Both the position numbers and the translations under genes were made by a program. A stretch of 64,000 nt of DNA. It comes from Nematostella vectensis. Lineage: Eukaryota > Cnidaria > Anthozoa > Actiniaria > Edwardsiidae. Location: the NCBI RefSeq assembly GCF_932526225.1, contig NC_064042.1:6381540-6445539 (forward strand), written 5' to 3'. How positions within the stretch are numbered: the first letter of the stretch is position 1; every line of letters starts with the position of its first letter. Of the stretch, positions 1-8,910 are shown one piece after another. The notes below the pieces were generated by a model. That model ran no database searches. It worked only from the letters and a program-made list of their open reading frames with translations, and was not told where the DNA came from.

Positions 1-333
1 GTGGTAAGACATGAGGTCGTAACGCGCATTTCCTGCTTAGGATCTGGGATATCCCCTTGTCTTCTGAGTGTATTCGCAAATATACTAACTAATAGCAAAA
101 GCGAAAGAGGGCCAGCGGATGCTTTCTTTTTTTTAAAGTTTGGAATGTCCAGTCTTGAAATGTTCTTTTCCACGTCTAACAACAGGTAGCCCAGGCTGTG
201 ATTCAGTAGTAAAAGATCTAATCTAATCTAAGATCCAAATTTGTATGAGCAAATGCTACTCTAGGCTGTTATTAGCTCTGAATTCTTCGCATTATCTACA
301 TATATATATTTATCTAGACTTTATTTTAAAAAG
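1..333. other. Intergenic, nothing recognised
   Basis: No gene, RNA or repeat could be supported here. The open frame at the very start has no recognisable domain and low-complexity composition. Confidence 0.5.
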
Positions 334-480
334 TCTTTTGACTCTGTGGATCACGGCATCCTTTTGAAGAAACTAACATGGTATGGAGTGGATGAAACCT
401 ATGATACAAAGCTATTCCAATGTATCTCTTTCTGGACGATGAATCAAACATCAATTTTGACGCTAGCAAGTGTTAAGTCA
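334..480 (+). mobile_element. Decayed non-LTR retrotransposon RT fragment
   Basis: Frame 1 reads SFDSVDHGILLKKLTWYGVD, the block after RT motif A (the 'AFD.V.H..LL.KL..YG' signature) of CR1/Jockey-type non-LTR reverse transcriptases. It is open only to the TGA at 478-480 and lacks the rest of the RT, so it is a scrap of a 5'- and 3'-truncated LINE. The family assignment comes from the motif; the subfamily is unknown. Confidence 0.6.
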
Positions 481-644
481 TGACAGTATCCCGAAAGAAA
501 TCACCTGCAGTGGTGGCCTATCACCTTGGTGCCACAAATCTGCAGCTTATCAATAAAGAGATCATCTAGAGTAATCTTAACTCAAACAACCTGACATGGG
601 ACACCTGCATTCCATCTGTGGTGTCCTTAGTAGTTCCTAGAATA

Positions 645-831
645 GGAACTCCTAGATGATCAGAGGCGTGCATTTAGCTCCCACATTTTCCCAGATCCGG
701 CAGTTTAGCAAGCGCTGGGTTTCCAAACTTTTGGGAGAATCTAGGAGAATAGCTGAGGATTTGGGAGTTCCTAGGATAAACTAGGAACTCCCAAATGATC
801 AGAGGCGTGCATTTGGCTCCCATATTTTCCT
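645..831. repeat. Two direct ~48-bp repeats, 139 bp apart
   Basis: A block with the core GATCAGAGGCGTGCATTT appears at 645-692 and again at 784-831 with few substitutions. The sequence between and after them (to about 900) is rich in variations of CTAGGA and GGGAGTTCCTAGG. It looks like a small degenerate tandem repeat; no function is evident. Confidence 0.6.
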
Positions 832-1401
832 AGGTACTCCCAAATTCCATTTCCCAATATATAGGAGTATCTAGGGTATTCTAGGAAATCCCAAATCTTA
901 GGAGTTCATTTCGCAAGGCCAACAGAATGCCCAGTCTGGTCAAGAAGACATGTCCCCTTATTACAGACTGCAGGGTCTGGCGTACTCTGTACCTATCCTT
1001 TGTAAAGTCTCAGCTAACTTTTCTCAATTGTTATCTGGCCTAGCCACGTTTAAATATTTTCTGAAAGAACACTAATCAAGTCTTACTTGCCCTGCACATG
1101 GAGCATCTTCACACGGGACAATGGCTGCCACCACATTTAGTTTTTGTCATTTTAAGCGGACGCGGAGCTGCATGCATAGAAATTGGTAAACTAGGCGATT
1201 CAAAATTTGTGGTCAATGACGTCATGTCACCCTTTTTGTGCCCGCTATCTGGACCACTCACGTGACCATCACATGGGACAAGCAAGCTAATTCATCGATC
1301 GCTCCATAAATTCTAAACCAATGACATCAGACTAGTTCCAACAAGAATCGGGCCCACACCCTTTTTTTATAAGATTGTATAATTTTCAGTTAAGGCTGGG
1401 C

Positions 1402-2430
1402 AAGAGAGCATAAGATAAGAGAGGGACACTTTGGTATTACCCGCGCGCCATGTCGATTCCGAATCCGGCTATTTTTAGTAACCACCACCCCACCACTGCG
1501 CGTGAGCATGTTTACTCACCCTACCCCTGCGCTTTGGCATTTACATTTTGTTGTTTGCCGCTGTTTTGTGACATGAAACCGAAAAAAAAAAACACCCTAT
1601 TTGCACTAATACCATCGAAAATTCCATTCTAGCATCAAGGATACGGGCATTTGCGGTTTACTAAGGGGATGCAGTACTTCAAGGATTGCAAGATTTCGAA
1701 AACGAGACTTATAATTCAAAATCAAGAGCGGAAAACCTCGTGCTTCAAACACCGTTTTCGCTCTAACTTGCTGCTTCTTCGTGGTTTCTCAACATTCATT
1801 ATCTTCCTAATGGTCAAACGAAATCTGTAAGTTAGACATTAGATATGATATATATGATTTTTGTGAATATTCCGGTGAATTGAGAAGGAATCCAAGAAAA
1901 ACACATTTTATAAAACTATCCTTGTAGCGAGGGAATGCATTTTTGTGATGATCAAAGCCAACAAGCTGAAGTATCTCAGCTTTTGTAATAGTGAGAAAAT
2001 AAAGAGGGAGATATTACTGTACTTCTTTGATGTTGTTATTATTATATGTTATATTATTATTTCGTTTTTATACAAGCTGGAGTCGGGATTTGAATCAAAC
2101 GCGGTATCACAGCCATTTTATCGCTGGTCAGTTTTTTTCTTTCTTCTTCACTTGAATTCGCCGCTCAGACTAACAAAACAGTCAAACTATTCAGGGATTA
2201 AGATTTCTGTGAGTATATTTGCCAATCCTGCTTACTTAAGTTAGACTTGTTTTCTTCTTCCGAGTTATTGCAAAAAAACAACACGCAACCGGCGGGAGAG
2301 TAGGACAAAATAAAAGGAGCAAATCCTCACGCGCAGTGGTGGGGTGGTGGTTACCAAAAATAGCCAGATTCGGAATCGACATGGCGCGCGGGTAATACCA
2401 AAGTGTCCCTCTCTTATCTTATGCTCTCTT
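1402..2430. mobile_element. Mutator-like non-autonomous element (MITE), 1,029 bp
   Basis: 105-bp terminal inverted repeats (1402-1506 and 2326-2430) start with AAGAGAGCATAAG and differ at only two positions. The element is flanked by a perfect 9-bp direct repeat, AGGCTGGGC, at 1393-1401 and 2431-2439. Long inverted repeats with a 9-bp target duplication are the hallmark of Mutator-like (MULE) transposons. The interior has no recognisable transposase; its longest frame (1945-2244) encodes a hydrophobic, lysine-rich peptide that matches nothing I know. It therefore probably moved using a transposase encoded elsewhere. The near-identity of the arms suggests fairly recent insertion. Confidence 0.85.
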
Positions 2431-2439
2431 AGGCTGGGC

Positions 2440-3488
2440 CGTTTTCTTATTTTTGAGACATTTTAAGGCTAAATATGTTCTTAACAATGTTCTTAATTTT
2501 TAGTAGGACCCGTCACCTTAAAACGATAATTAATGTACCTTACAGTGAAGCATCTTTTCAAAAAAAATATTTTTAGATTCACTTTTTGCAGGAACCATTA
2601 AGTTATGTTAATCTTTACAAACAAAAACACAAAGAACACAATAATTATTTGGAATCTTTGTACTGTAATACAATAAGAAATTTTTAAATACTGTAAGTAT
2701 TTAAAAAAATTCTTCAACAACTTAGTTCATAATTTTTTTTCAAAAAATAAATATCTCTTCAAATCAAATTCAACATACAGTTTACCTTTCAAATGTATCA
2801 ACATACAGTTCAGCTTTACAGTCTAGATGTGGAACATGTTTCATGTGTTTTCTCTTCTTTCTTAACTCAACAAATTATGATAGACACATTTCAAAAGGGT
2901 CAGTAACAAGTTCTTGAGCATATCCCTAAATAACATGACGCCTTTTTTATAATTCTCATGCAGTTGAAGGAATTATAGTTCCATAGAGAAGTGATCTTTT
3001 CCTTTGTCAAAGCGAAAACACAGATCGGTTTCCCGTCAACATACGTCTTTCCTAAACTTTCTCAAAGCAAGATACCCAATCTAGATCATCATTTGTATTA
3101 TCAGACACATCTTAGATGGCTAAAATTCAAGTACTCTAATAAGCTTTAAAAAGCATGTCCTATTCCATGCTGAAATTATTCTTTCTCGGCGACACGATTC
3201 GATTTTGATTCCATAGATCTTCCCCATCATCAGACAAACGTTGTTTGTTTTTTTGCTCTAAGGACCGCCTTCGGAGGAGCTTCATTTCCAGGCATGTCGA
3301 AAGCATAGATTTCTCGCACAGTAAGCGGGTTTTCAGAATACTTCTCAGAGTTTTTGGAATGTTTTTCTGTGTTTTCGATAATGGGCGCCTGCAAGAATTC
3401 TCGTCCAAAAGCTTCTGCAGGTTGATGACGTCACACCGCTCGACCAATCAAAAACGTTTGCCCGACAGAGGTAACGCTTATAATAGTT
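2440..3488. other. AT-rich intergenic DNA, no clear gene
   Basis: Mostly AT-rich with homopolymer runs. A 95-codon minus-strand frame (3447-3160), rich in Lys and Arg, overlaps an open plus-strand frame of similar length. Neither has splice sites or motifs that support coding, so I leave both uncalled. Confidence 0.4.
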
Positions 3489-3677
3489 AAACTCATCGTC
3501 TGATAAGTTTGGGGTTAGGTATCGGATAGCTTGGTAACCGCCTAACCAAGCGCACCCGAGGAGCCATGCCTCCAGGCTACAGCTCCCCGCCCCCCAGGGG
3601 GATACCCGCCACACCTTACGGTGGAATATATTTACCTAGCTAGTTGCATGCTACCCTAAGGGTGTGGTGGGAGGGAC
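3489..3677 (+). repeat. Interspersed repeat family R1, copy 1 (order A-B)
   Basis: Block A (CGTCTGATAAGTTTGGGG, then a GCTTGGT...ACCAAGC hairpin and CGCACCCGAGGAGCC) is followed by block B (ACACCTT.CGGTGGAATATA, then GGTGTGGTGGGAGGG). The same family occurs at 14615-14913 (order B...A) and 22383-22568 (A-B). I do not recognise it as a known RNA gene. Block B contains a weak resemblance to a U1 5' end, which I rejected. Confidence 0.75.
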
Positions 3678-3678
3678 A

Positions 3679-3813
3679 AAAAACCCGCGAATCCAGTGTT
3701 GAGTCGAGCGAGATTTGCAGACCTCTCAGAGAGGATGCAAACGTGCCAAGGACTGAATAACCGGGAGAGGTCTGCAAATCTCACTCGACTCAACACTGGA
3801 TTCGCGGGTTTTT
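3679..3813. repeat. Foldback with 49-bp near-perfect arms
   Basis: The left arm 3679-3727 (starts AAAAACCCGCGAATCC) and right arm 3765-3813 are inverted copies with one mismatch, separated by 37 bp. The loop carries GGATGCAAACGTGCCAAGGA, a segment shared with the R1 copy at about 14739, so the foldback is built on the tail of the R1 repeat. It would extrude a long hairpin. Confidence 0.9.
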
Positions 3814-4375
3814 CGCCGTGTTTTCAATGGCAAAAAGTACTCAAGCAGGAATCTTCGGTAGGCCTACAAGTTTCGATCATTTTCGCACCGCCGGACGCGT
3901 TTTTTTGGGGAGCTGTTTTCAATGGCTGGAGGCGACCGCTTCGGTAAAAGCAAACGACTCAAGGCCACTTAGTGTGACAGAGCTATAGCATCTCAACATC
4001 AGGGCACGTTTGCTAGTGGAGGAAAAGATGCAATTGCAGTTAGCATTGACGAACCTTCACTTCACGTCGGTGGTAGTGGTGAGTAATATATACTGTCAGT
4101 ATATATGAAGTGTGCTGGCTTGTCGTTTTGTAGAATGCCACGATGTTTAGCAGAGGCAGTGTGTCAAGCATGCACTTAACAGATTCTGGTAGCAGTTGAG
4201 CTGGCTGAGCGTCAGAAACCTAACTATCAACAAAATTTGCTGAATTGGCTCGAGTTACCCTACTATGGTTATACGTTTTTACTTGTAATAATCTTGCTGG
4301 GGAATACCAACCACACTGGTTGGTCATATTGCTGTATATGACTTTGCATTTGGAGGAGAACAGCTGCGGCCAAGC
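3814..4375. other. Intergenic; one short perfect palindrome
   Basis: No gene supported. Positions 4086-4106 form a perfect 10-bp-arm palindrome (ATATATACTG, one base, CAGTATATAT). Confidence 0.5.
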
Positions 4376-4600
4376 CTCGCCCGGAGCATTTTGATGTCGT
4401 GTTGGGGCGGCTAATCCACCTCTCTCTCACTGCCCTAGCAGTGTTGTGTTGGGGCGCCTTATCCACCTTCCTCTCAATGCCCTAGCAGTGTCGTGTTGGA
4501 GATGGCAAGGGCTCCCCCCACCAGCCCCAGTGCTGTTGTATTGGGATGGGTAAGCCCCATCTCCCCCCTCCTAGCCCCAGCAGTACGCCACATGCAGTGG
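4376..4600. repeat. Degenerate tandem repeat, ~60-70 bp unit, ~4 copies
   Basis: Four diverged units built on GCCCTAGCAGTGTCGTGTTGG followed by a pyrimidine-rich CCACCTCTCTC stretch. No coding function is evident. Confidence 0.6.
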
Positions 4601-6109
4601 ATCTAGGCCCTAGAATGCCATGAGGTGTGGCCTCACTCATAACTGCGTTGCCTGGAACGGTGATGGCGTCTCCCCGAGACTAAAGCTTTGTCATATATAT
4701 ATATCAAATCTAGCTATAGACCACACTGTACGCAACTTATTTACTCAAGAACTATACACCCCCCCACACACACACACACCTTCTGACAATGCAGCTCCTC
4801 CCAGCCTCCTACAACGACTAGCAATTTGTGTTTGTTAAGTATCTAAATGTGTGGTGTGCTACATGTTCCTGTAATCCAGTTCTTGACTGCGAGTGGAATG
4901 GTAAATATACATACATATTATTGTTATTGCCATTGCTATTATCATTGCTATTAAAAAGAAAGTGACGAAGCTTTTTCTCATGAGATCTCTTCATTTTGTT
5001 CCTTTATGACGTATATTGACTAAAACCGTTGTAAGAATATTGCCACTCTCTATATTGATCGTTGGAAAATCCAAGATGGCCGCCAATCCAAGATCTTAAA
5101 TAAAGCGCTACGACAACATACTTACAGCATACTTTTTTCGTGAAATCTATTAATTGTTGTCACTTCACGGATTATTAGAAGGTGCTGATACAAATACGTA
5201 GGGTGTATCTCAAAATGTTCTTGGCAGCAGATTTGATGTACTCAGCTACTAAATAGCCTACCATACTTGCGATTTTCCGATCTCCTATACTAGTCTTGTC
5301 GAAATACTAAAGCTTCTTGGTGCTGAATAGCATGTGTGTTTACCTATGCCATCTTTTGTGTTTTCCACATGTCAGTTTAATATGTGATGGTTCTCCAGTG
5401 TGCTGGGGCGATAGCTCAACGATCAAAGACTTACTGGCTGTGGCATATTTGAAGTATAGAAGGTGGAAGAAACATCGGCAAGCACTAAGTATGCCGGCCA
5501 TTAAAATTTACTCAATGAGTCAATGGATAGGTTAGTAGAAATGCCTAACCACACTCTACGTCAGATCGATAAAGGACTTGTGGACTCCGCTCCCAGTCGA
5601 GCCGATAAATTTTTTTTTTGGTTGCGCTACTTATAGCGATTCTTGGCACACATATCAGCCATCAACACATATCAGCCGCGCATCAGAGACTACGTGCTTG
5701 CGCATATACAAACAGAAGAAAATGGGCCCATATTTCTATTTATGTACAGTTTAACGTGAATCTTATTTACGTTGTCGTAAATAAGATTCCATCAAGCATT
5801 GCACAATGATATGTGGCAGAAACATTTTGAAGTTGTTTACTTCTAACAACTGCGAAAAACATTTTTTTATCCGTTTGAAGAGTGACAACATTTATGCAAA
5901 GGTTGGACTGCTCGCCAAAACGGGTATCTGTAAAATGAAGACAGGACCTTCACGGACTTACGCGGACCGGACCTCGGCCTTTTTAATACACAAACATATA
6001 CATAAAATAAAAAAATGTCGTCAAAGAAAAAAAGCTTGCTTACATTTTTCGTAGGGAGTCCCTAGTGCAAGTGTGCCGTTGTTGTGGGGCACCGGGGAAC
6101 AAACAGAGT
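4601..6109. other. Intergenic; perfect hairpin at 5758-5789
   Basis: No gene supported. There is a short CA repeat near 4770. Positions 5758-5771 and 5776-5789 are perfect 14-bp inverted copies around a TTGT loop (GAATCTTATTTACG stem). Small open frames here lack any domain. Confidence 0.5.
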
Positions 6110-6725
6110 TTCTTTTTCATTACGGACTTTGCGCAAAATTACCGACTTGCTCCAGGTGCTGAAGTAGTTTGAAAAATCGGTAGCTGGAAAATCGGCAACT
6201 ACCGTGAGAATAGTGACTTAATAAATGGGCTGCTTCGCTACTTTGTAGCAAGAGAAAACAAATATCACTCTGTCCAAACACTGAGCTGTCAGTTAACTCA
6301 ATGGAATCTGTTGATTGCCGTTAGAACAGTAACCCTCTATTGGCTACTTCCCTGCATTGTATTAAGAAGACAAAAAAAAACCGCTCTGCACAAACACAAT
6401 CGTAGATTGCCGTGAGAACAAACCTTTTATTGGCTACTTTGCAATTGTCCTGACATGTTGACTCATCGACGGCTGATTGATAACTGATTGTTTTTGAGCC
6501 CGGGGGTGGGAGGAGCTTTCCCTTTTATAGCGGAACCTCGTGTTTAATGAACACGTCTATGATTCCGATACAGACAACGATCTACTCCCCATGTTTGAGG
6601 GGTAAAATAATACTTTCGCTAAACAAAAGATATAATGCTAATTGACATTGTTTTAATGCGAGGGATGTTTTAGCCTGCGAGCAAGTCTGTACTTTTGCGC
6701 AAAGTCCGTAATGAAAAGAAATCTC
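6110..6725. repeat. Imperfect inverted repeat spanning ~615 bp
   Basis: A block around TTCATTACGGACTTTGCGCA at about 6117-6153 is repeated in inverted orientation at about 6679-6725, with arms of about 45 bp and a few mismatches. Consistent with a degenerate MITE or foldback element. No target duplication was identified. Confidence 0.6.
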
Positions 6726-6849
6726 CGTCGCATATCCCCCACCCACACACACACACACAACATCGGCACACACATAAACTAATATAAGGAAAGCAGAGGT
6801 GCGCGATAAAGAAGTCGAGTCTACCAAACGGGAAGTTGAGTTGAAATAG

Positions 6850-7140
6850 TGACCCCCCAAAATATGTTCAGAGAACACGCAAAATGCAGGCCCAAAGCCA
6901 GGGGGAGGGGGGTTCAGGGGGTGCGAGGGTGCGAACGCATCCCCCCCCCCCCCCCCCCCTACAACGGCCGAAGGTCCACTTTCGGTTCTCAATGACGTGC
7001 TATTTGTAGACAAAACTATAAAGCACAAGCTAGATAACTCTGCTACGTAGCTAAATACGACAATAAAAGTCCCGTGAAGATACTGCAAAGGCATAAAAAA
7101 TCCCTCTTTGTTCTCATATGAAGAAAACGTCCCCCCCCAA
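6850..7140 (-). repeat. C-rich interspersed repeat family R2, copy 1
   Basis: Carries the family core (poly-C run, then CCACTTTCGGTTCTCAAT, GACGTGCTATTTGTAGACAAA, and ATACTGCAAAGGC). Related copies lie at about 25990-26290 and 58320-58525. In the third copy the ends are inverted repeats (CCGTACCCAGG ... CCTGGGTACGG), so this is probably a MITE family. The orientation given is arbitrary. Confidence 0.65.
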
Positions 7141-7192
7141 GGAATTTTTTTTTCTTTTCGACAAATTTTAATTTATTTTGATATTTTCATAC

Positions 7193-7651
7193 CTTGGTTA
7201 TAAAACTCAGCATTCTTTCTTTGACAGCGTCTTCGTTAACTTTGCTGCAAAATGGAGGTAGCGTTATATGAAGCGAAGCGGTCGCTCGTTGAAGTACGAT
7301 TGTCCCATGTGACAGAATGGTCGTAGCAACCGGTTCAATCACGACGTAAATACACGATTCACTCCACGTGAATTTCAAAGTTTTCGAAAAGTCAATGCCT
7401 GTATTGGACGCATTCAAAAAATGAACCCAAACCCTTATGTAGAGAGCATGGGACCGTTCGGACCAATGGGATGGCAGTGGGAACAAGGCTGTCGAAATGT
7501 TGTAGTAGTTGTCTTTCCATGTGATGTTTTCAAGAGAAGGTTCGACGGTTGTAGATATCATAGCTTGGTAAATGTCGGAATTAGAGTTGAGGCATTTTCC
7601 GTGCGCGTTTTGGAGAAGATACACTAAGATCAAGATAATAACATTTGACAT
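7193..7651 (-). CDS. First exon of unrecognised secreted/membrane protein
   Basis: From the ATG at 7651 the minus strand encodes 153 codons and ends exactly at a good splice donor (ACCAAG|GTATGA) in phase 0. The N-terminus (MSNVIILILVYLLQNAHGKC) is a clear signal peptide. The rest has several N-glycosylation sequons (ENITW, YNIST, LNASN), two regularly spaced cysteines and alternating beta-like hydrophobics, typical of an extracellular domain. An in-frame ATG lies 27 codons upstream (7732), but the later one places the signal peptide at the N-terminus. I do not recognise the family. Further exons would lie at lower coordinates, but I could not identify any. It is head-to-head with the DDX51-like gene, 267 bp apart. 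Confidence 0.6.
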
Positions 7652-7918
7652 GTTTAGTACATGAAACGGGTAGCGCCAGGGAATGAAGAAGCGAGGGCCC
7701 AACGACAGCTGGATGACAGTGCTAGGTGCCAACTGGTGTGCGGAAGTTCGCGGAAAACTTCACAACCACAGGGAGCCAAGTGTCACGTGATAATGTTTAC
7801 CCAGGCCCTCGCGCGGTCTAAAAATCAAAATGGCGGACGAACTTGCACCACGAGGCCTCTCGTAAAAATGCACCGATGATTAGATTTTCAAAAGCAATAT
7901 TCAGGTTTTGAACTAAAA
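7652..7918. promoter_or_regulatory. Likely shared divergent promoter
   Basis: The 267-bp gap between two divergent start codons carries a TCACGTGA E-box (about 7783-7790) and AAAATGGCGG (7827-7836), a match to the YY1-type ATGGCGG element common in housekeeping promoters. There is no convincing TATA box. That this region drives both genes is inferred from geometry. Confidence 0.45.
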
Positions 7919-8910
7919 ATGGACCTGTTTCGTATAGAAAGATACTTAGGTGACGAAGAGTCGCCGGCTAAGTCGAGAAGCTTCTCAATCAAGGAACATA
8001 TCGCCCAACAAAGGCGATCTTTAAGAAAATTGTCGCCCAAAATCAACAACAACTCACAGCAAAATATTCAACAAGTTTCGAATCTTGGTGACGACGAAAA
8101 AGCCAAAGACACTATTGAAAATGAGGATTCTAAAAAGAAGAGGCATAAAGATAAAGATCATGACGAGGAACTTGAGGTAAAAATGAAGAAGAAGAAATCG
8201 AAGTCGACGAAAGTCGAGGTTGAACAGCTTGAGGAAGAGCTTTTAGATCTTGGTAAAATCGAGTCTATAAAAAAAATAAGCCAGAGAGGTAATGAAGAAG
8301 GTGAGAGTAAAGATGGGGACAATAGGGGGCTTGAGAAAGATCTCAAAATAGAGGACACAGACATAAATGGAGTGAGACAAGCGTCGGGTTTCACAGTGAT
8401 TGGAAGAAACAAGAGAAAAAAGAAAATACACAATGTCCAACGAACTCTACCAGGCTGGCTATCCAACCCTGAGGTGATAAGCCCAGATTTTGATAAAGGA
8501 AAAATTCCGGTGTCTAGCTTACAATGTCTCTCCACATCCCTTCAAAAGAAACTTAAAGAACAAGATATCAACAGTTTCTTCCCAGTTCAAAGTTCAGTCA
8601 TACCTGCAATCCTGTCAAACCTTGCTTCAGGGACTCTTGCTGGGCTAGGAGGATACCGTCCTTATGATATCTGTGTGTCTGCTCCTACAGGAAGTGGTAA
8701 AACCTTGGCGTATGTGCTACCTCTAGTGCAGGCAATTTCACAATGCACTGTTTGCCATCTACAGGCCTTAGTGCTTTTACCTACAAAAGACCTTGCGAAT
8801 CAAGTTAAAAGAGTTTTTGATACTTTCATACAAGGCACAAGCGTCAGAGTGGGGCTAGCACCCTCAAATAAAACACTTCAGAAGGAGCAAGATAGTTTAG
8901 TTGGACAAAG
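7919..8910 (+). CDS. DDX51: DDX51-like exon 1: charged N-terminus to motif Ia
   Basis: The start ATG follows GAACTAAAA. About 190 residues of Lys/Glu/Ser-rich sequence precede the helicase core ([10 protein letters not shown] onward). The exon holds the upstream conserved [10 protein letters not shown] block (the Q-motif region), Walker A APTGSGKT and motif Ia. It ends at CAAAG|GTAAGA, phase 2. Confidence 0.9.

Noticed and set aside
3160-3614. Lys/Arg-rich minus-strand frames as a small gene
   Set aside because: Overlapping open frames on both strands, no start context, no splice sites, no family.
3625-3640. ATATTTACC/ATACTTACC in R1 block B as a U1 snRNA 5' end
   Set aside because: Only nine bases match. 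The following stem-loops and Sm-site spacing do not fit U1, and there is no recognisable snRNA promoter.
6582-7094. 170-codon minus-strand frame through the poly-C tract
   Set aside because: It runs across the R2 repeat and a CA/GT microsatellite. Gly and Val runs come from homopolymers.
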